From contig NZ_JAAOIZ010000001.1 of NCBI RefSeq assembly GCF_013184525.1, forward strand, positions 682,001-746,000: a stretch of DNA of 64,000 nucleotides, written 5' to 3'. Positions 62,162-64,000 of this stretch are shown in pieces. The position numbers and the translations under genes are program-made. The notes beneath the pieces were generated by a model. The model searched no databases, was not told the origin of the DNA, and saw only the letters and a program-made list of their open reading frames with translations. The DNA comes from Chryseobacterium sp. LAM-KRS1. GTDB taxonomy: Bacteria; Bacteroidota; Bacteroidia; Flavobacteriales; Weeksellaceae. Position 1 is the stretch's first letter. The number at the start of each line of letters is the position of its first letter.

Positions 62162-62177
62162 ATTAAAGCTAATATAT

Positions 62178-62543
62178 ATGAGTAAGAAGAAAATTTTAAT
62201 TTTTGATGATGACAAGACGATCCTGGACGTTGCAACCATCATTTTTGAAGAAAGTGGTTATGAAGTAGGGATTTCAGAAACGTCGCATGATATCATCGAT
62301 AAGGTATCACAGTTTCAGCCGGATGTGATTCTGATGGATAACTGGATTCCCAATATCGGGGGAGTAGAGGCGACGAAACTTCTAAAAAACCATGAAGAGT
62401 TCAAAAAGATCCCTGTGATCTACATAACGGCTAACAATGATATCAATGCGTTGGCGGAAAGCGCTCAGGCTGATGATTATATTGCCAAGCCATTCAACCT
62501 GGATGATCTTGAAGAAAAGGTAGCTAAATACCTGAAAGGATAA
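62178..62543 (+). CDS. Single-domain response regulator
   Basis: The 121-residue receiver has DDD (10-12), Asp54 (LMDNWIPNIGG), Thr in YITAN and Lys in IAKPFNLDD. It is clearly different from the receiver at 60376 (NWIPN instead of MMMPE) and resembles receivers that act on partners such as CheB-like enzymes. It is the last gene of the signalling operon, and a terminator follows. Confidence 0.94.
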   Translation: MSKKKILIFDDDKTILDVATIIFEESGYEVGISETSHDIIDKVSQFQPDVILMDNWIPNIGGVEATKLLKNHEEFKKIPVIYITANNDINALAESAQADDYIAKPFNLDDLEEKVAKYLKG

Positions 62544-62580
62544 ACCGGATAAAAAAGCGTGTTTATCATACCGGATGTAT

Positions 62581-62616
62581 AAAATCCTTACCTGACAAAG
62601 TAAGGATTTTTTTATT
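62581..62616 (+). terminator. Terminator of the signalling operon
   Basis: aaaatccttac and gtaaggatttt form an 11-bp perfect stem with an 8-nt loop, followed by T-rich sequence. Confidence 0.82.
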
Positions 62617-62652
62617 TCTATTCATGGTCTTGTACTTTTTTTAAAAAAAAAA

Positions 62653-62670
62653 TATATAGTCGCCTATATA
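62653..62670. promoter_or_regulatory. Palindromic MarR-type operator
   Basis: tatatag-tcgc-ctatata is a perfect 7-bp inverted repeat. A wider dyad aatatata (62651-62658) with tatatatt (62675-62682) surrounds it. It lies just upstream of the -7 element of the MarR gene, as expected for autoregulation. Confidence 0.6.
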
Positions 62671-62687
62671 GTTGTATATATTTTTTA

Positions 62688-62695
62688 TATATTTG
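62688..62695 (+). promoter_or_regulatory. -7 promoter element of the MarR gene
   Basis: TATATTTG matches TAnnTTTG exactly. It ends one base before the first ATG (62697), so transcription would begin after that codon. This favours a start at a later Met (62706 or 62718). Confidence 0.55.
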
Positions 62696-62696
62696 A

Positions 62697-63209
62697 ATGT
62701 CCAATATGTACAATTCCATGAACAATGATTTCATAAAAGAGCTTGGCTATAAGGCACTTGATTCCCGGTTTAAAAGGATCAGTGAAAAGATGGCTTACAG
62801 TGTGAAGAAACTTTATAAAGATCTTGATTACGACATAGAGCCCAACTGGTATCTGATATTTATGATCCTAAGGGATAAAGGAGAATTATCTCTGATAGAT
62901 ATTGCTGAAAGTCTGGGGTATTCCCATCCGTCTGTTGTGGTCACGGTAAAAAAAATGGCGGCCAAAGATTATCTGGATGTAAAAAAAGATGATTCGGATA
63001 AAAGAAAACAGATCGTATCACTTTCTCCCAAAGCATTAAGATTAATGCCCGAATTTGAAATGCTCTGGAACAGCTGTGAGGCTGCCATTCTCAAAGTATT
63101 GCAGGAAGATCTCACCATCTTAAAATACCTTGATACTATTGAAGCCTCTTTGGAGGAGACCTCCTTTTATTATCGCTTCAAACACGAGTATAAAAACCAA
63201 TTAAAATAA
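62697..63209 (+). CDS. MarR-family transcriptional regulator
   Basis: The protein of about 165 residues has the winged helix GELSLIDIAESLGYSHPSVVVTVKKMAAKDYLDVKKDDSDKRKQIVSLSPKA (about 76-127), with the DSDKRKQ wing typical of MarR. The first ATG at 62697 is given here, but conserved sequence begins at MNNDFIKELGYKALDSRF, and the promoter position favours 62706 or 62718. The ligand and targets are unknown. A palindrome at 62653 is the likely self-operator. It is followed after 6 nt by a secreted-protein gene that is probably co-regulated. Confidence 0.9.
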   Translation: MSNMYNSMNNDFIKELGYKALDSRFKRISEKMAYSVKKLYKDLDYDIEPNWYLIFMILRDKGELSLIDIAESLGYSHPSVVVTVKKMAAKDYLDVKKDDSDKRKQIVSLSPKALRLMPEFEMLWNSCEAAILKVLQEDLTILKYLDTIEASLEETSFYYRFKHEYKNQLK

Positions 63210-63215
63210 AAACCC

Positions 63216-63974
63216 ATGAAAAAATACCTTATCATTCTTCTCTCGGTATTTTGCGTATTTTCCTTTGCAAAAGAGACCAGAATAACCATCAGAGCGAAGG
63301 CTAAAGATGCTAAATTCATCGGAAGTTCTCTGGGAGGAGCGTATGTGATTGTAAGGAATAAGATCAATAATACCATTTTGGCTGAAGGAAAAACCAGTGG
63401 CAGTACAGGAAATACTGATCTGATCATGAAAGCTCCAAAACATAGAGATAGTTCTATTGTTGATGATGCAACCGGTAAATTTCTGGCCACGGTTAATATT
63501 GATGAACCTACTTTTGTAAGTATAGAAGTGTTTTCACCATTCAATCATAAACAGGCACAGGCGAAAGTAAGCACAGAAATATGGCTTATTCCTGGAAAAG
63601 ATATTCTGGGCGACGGGATCATCCTGGAAATACCCGGGTTTATTATTGATATTTTAAAGCCCCGAACGCATCAATATATCGGATTAAGCTCAATCAGTGG
63701 AAAACCTTTTCAGATACAGGCCAATATTGTTATGATGTGCGGTTGTGTCATCGATAAAGGTGGTGTATGGGATTCCGATAAGTTTGAAACTAAAGCCTTA
63801 GTTAATAAAGATGGAAAACGGGTAAGTGAAATCAATTTATCACTAGTCTCTACCAACCTCTTTGAAGGGAACACTTCTATTTCTGCACCGGGAAATTATG
63901 AGATCATTGTTTATGCTTTTGATCCCAAAACAGGAAACACCGGAGTGGATAAAATCAATTACGTAGTATATTAA
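63216..63974 (+). CDS. Secreted protein of unknown function
   Basis: The 252-residue protein has a signal peptide (to about 18, VFSFA) and an all-beta body with Ig-like features (GAYVIVRNKINNTILAEGKTSGSTGN; PTFVSIEVFSPFNHKQ; PGNYEIIVYAFDPKTGNTG). A CGC motif (MMCGCVID) may form a disulfide or bind a metal. No family was recognised with confidence. The conserved start EGKTSGSTG resembles carrier-type domains that show small beta-sandwiches on the surface. It is cotranscribed with the MarR gene, so its expression probably depends on that regulator's ligand. Confidence 0.72.
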   Translation: MKKYLIILLSVFCVFSFAKETRITIRAKAKDAKFIGSSLGGAYVIVRNKINNTILAEGKTSGSTGNTDLIMKAPKHRDSSIVDDATGKFLATVNIDEPTFVSIEVFSPFNHKQAQAKVSTEIWLIPGKDILGDGIILEIPGFIIDILKPRTHQYIGLSSISGKPFQIQANIVMMCGCVIDKGGVWDSDKFETKALVNKDGKRVSEINLSLVSTNLFEGNTSISAPGNYEIIVYAFDPKTGNTGVDKINYVVY

Positions 63975-64000
63975 AAGATACAAAAGTTTTTATACCTTTT

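Overview
This window looks like chromosomal DNA of a Flavobacteriia member of the Bacteroidota, most likely Chryseobacterium or a close relative. The evidence is a SusC/SusD pair, several TonB-dependent receptors, lipoproteins with a DUF4249 partner, type IX secretion (T9SS) C-terminal sorting domains, a DUF2480 protein, Bacteroidota-type -7 promoter motifs (TAnnTTTG), and RAYT/REP remnants. The genus is inferred from protein style alone. No tRNA, rRNA, CRISPR array, intact insertion sequence or phage gene was seen.

Layout. 1-5270: a 5'-truncated alpha/beta hydrolase, an orphan lipoprotein, a repeat-rich gap, a nitroreductase with a divergent HxlR regulator, a VOC protein and a GNAT acetyltransferase. 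5451-12743: a secreted Ntn-hydrolase with TPR, then a phosphatase-superfamily enzyme with SusC and SusD as an uptake locus. 12850-16656: VOC protein, AraC regulator with a gamma-resorcylate-decarboxylase-like amidohydrolase, a Crp-like regulator and an azoreductase. 16698-25565: a membrane sensor kinase and a sigma-54 response regulator, divergent from a MacA/MacB/TolC-type export operon. The spacer between them holds a 16-bp perfect inverted repeat and a near-consensus sigma-54 promoter, so the two-component system probably controls the pump. 25666-28812: TonB receptor plus DUF4249 lipoprotein.

29246-31524 is a patchy, AT-rich stretch with small orphan genes, two decayed copies of a REP-associated tyrosine transposase (RAYT) and REP-like hairpins. 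31700-36446: thioesterase, M1 aminopeptidase and Na+/proline symporter. 36566-39519: a redox operon (Fe/Mn superoxide dismutase, DUF2480, FMN reductase, ferredoxin) divergent from a SufR-like regulator. A perfect CAAC-N6-GTTG operator covers the -33 element of the sod promoter. 39572-44350: DinB protein, T9SS-exported subtilase and a beta-lactamase-fold hydrolase with TPR. 44483-54619: an ECF sigma factor divergent from FecR anti-sigma and an STN-type TonB receptor, followed by a probably highly expressed beta-helix lipoprotein, a T9SS-secreted protein, another lipoprotein and an S41 protease lipoprotein. This looks like one regulated uptake or processing system.

55279-62543 is a dense signalling block: REC-PAS-kinase, CHASE3-HAMP-GAF-kinase-REC3 hybrid, receiver, stand-alone CheR, stand-alone CheB and receiver, with no chemoreceptor, CheA or CheW nearby. 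The window ends with a MarR regulator and a secreted protein of unknown function.
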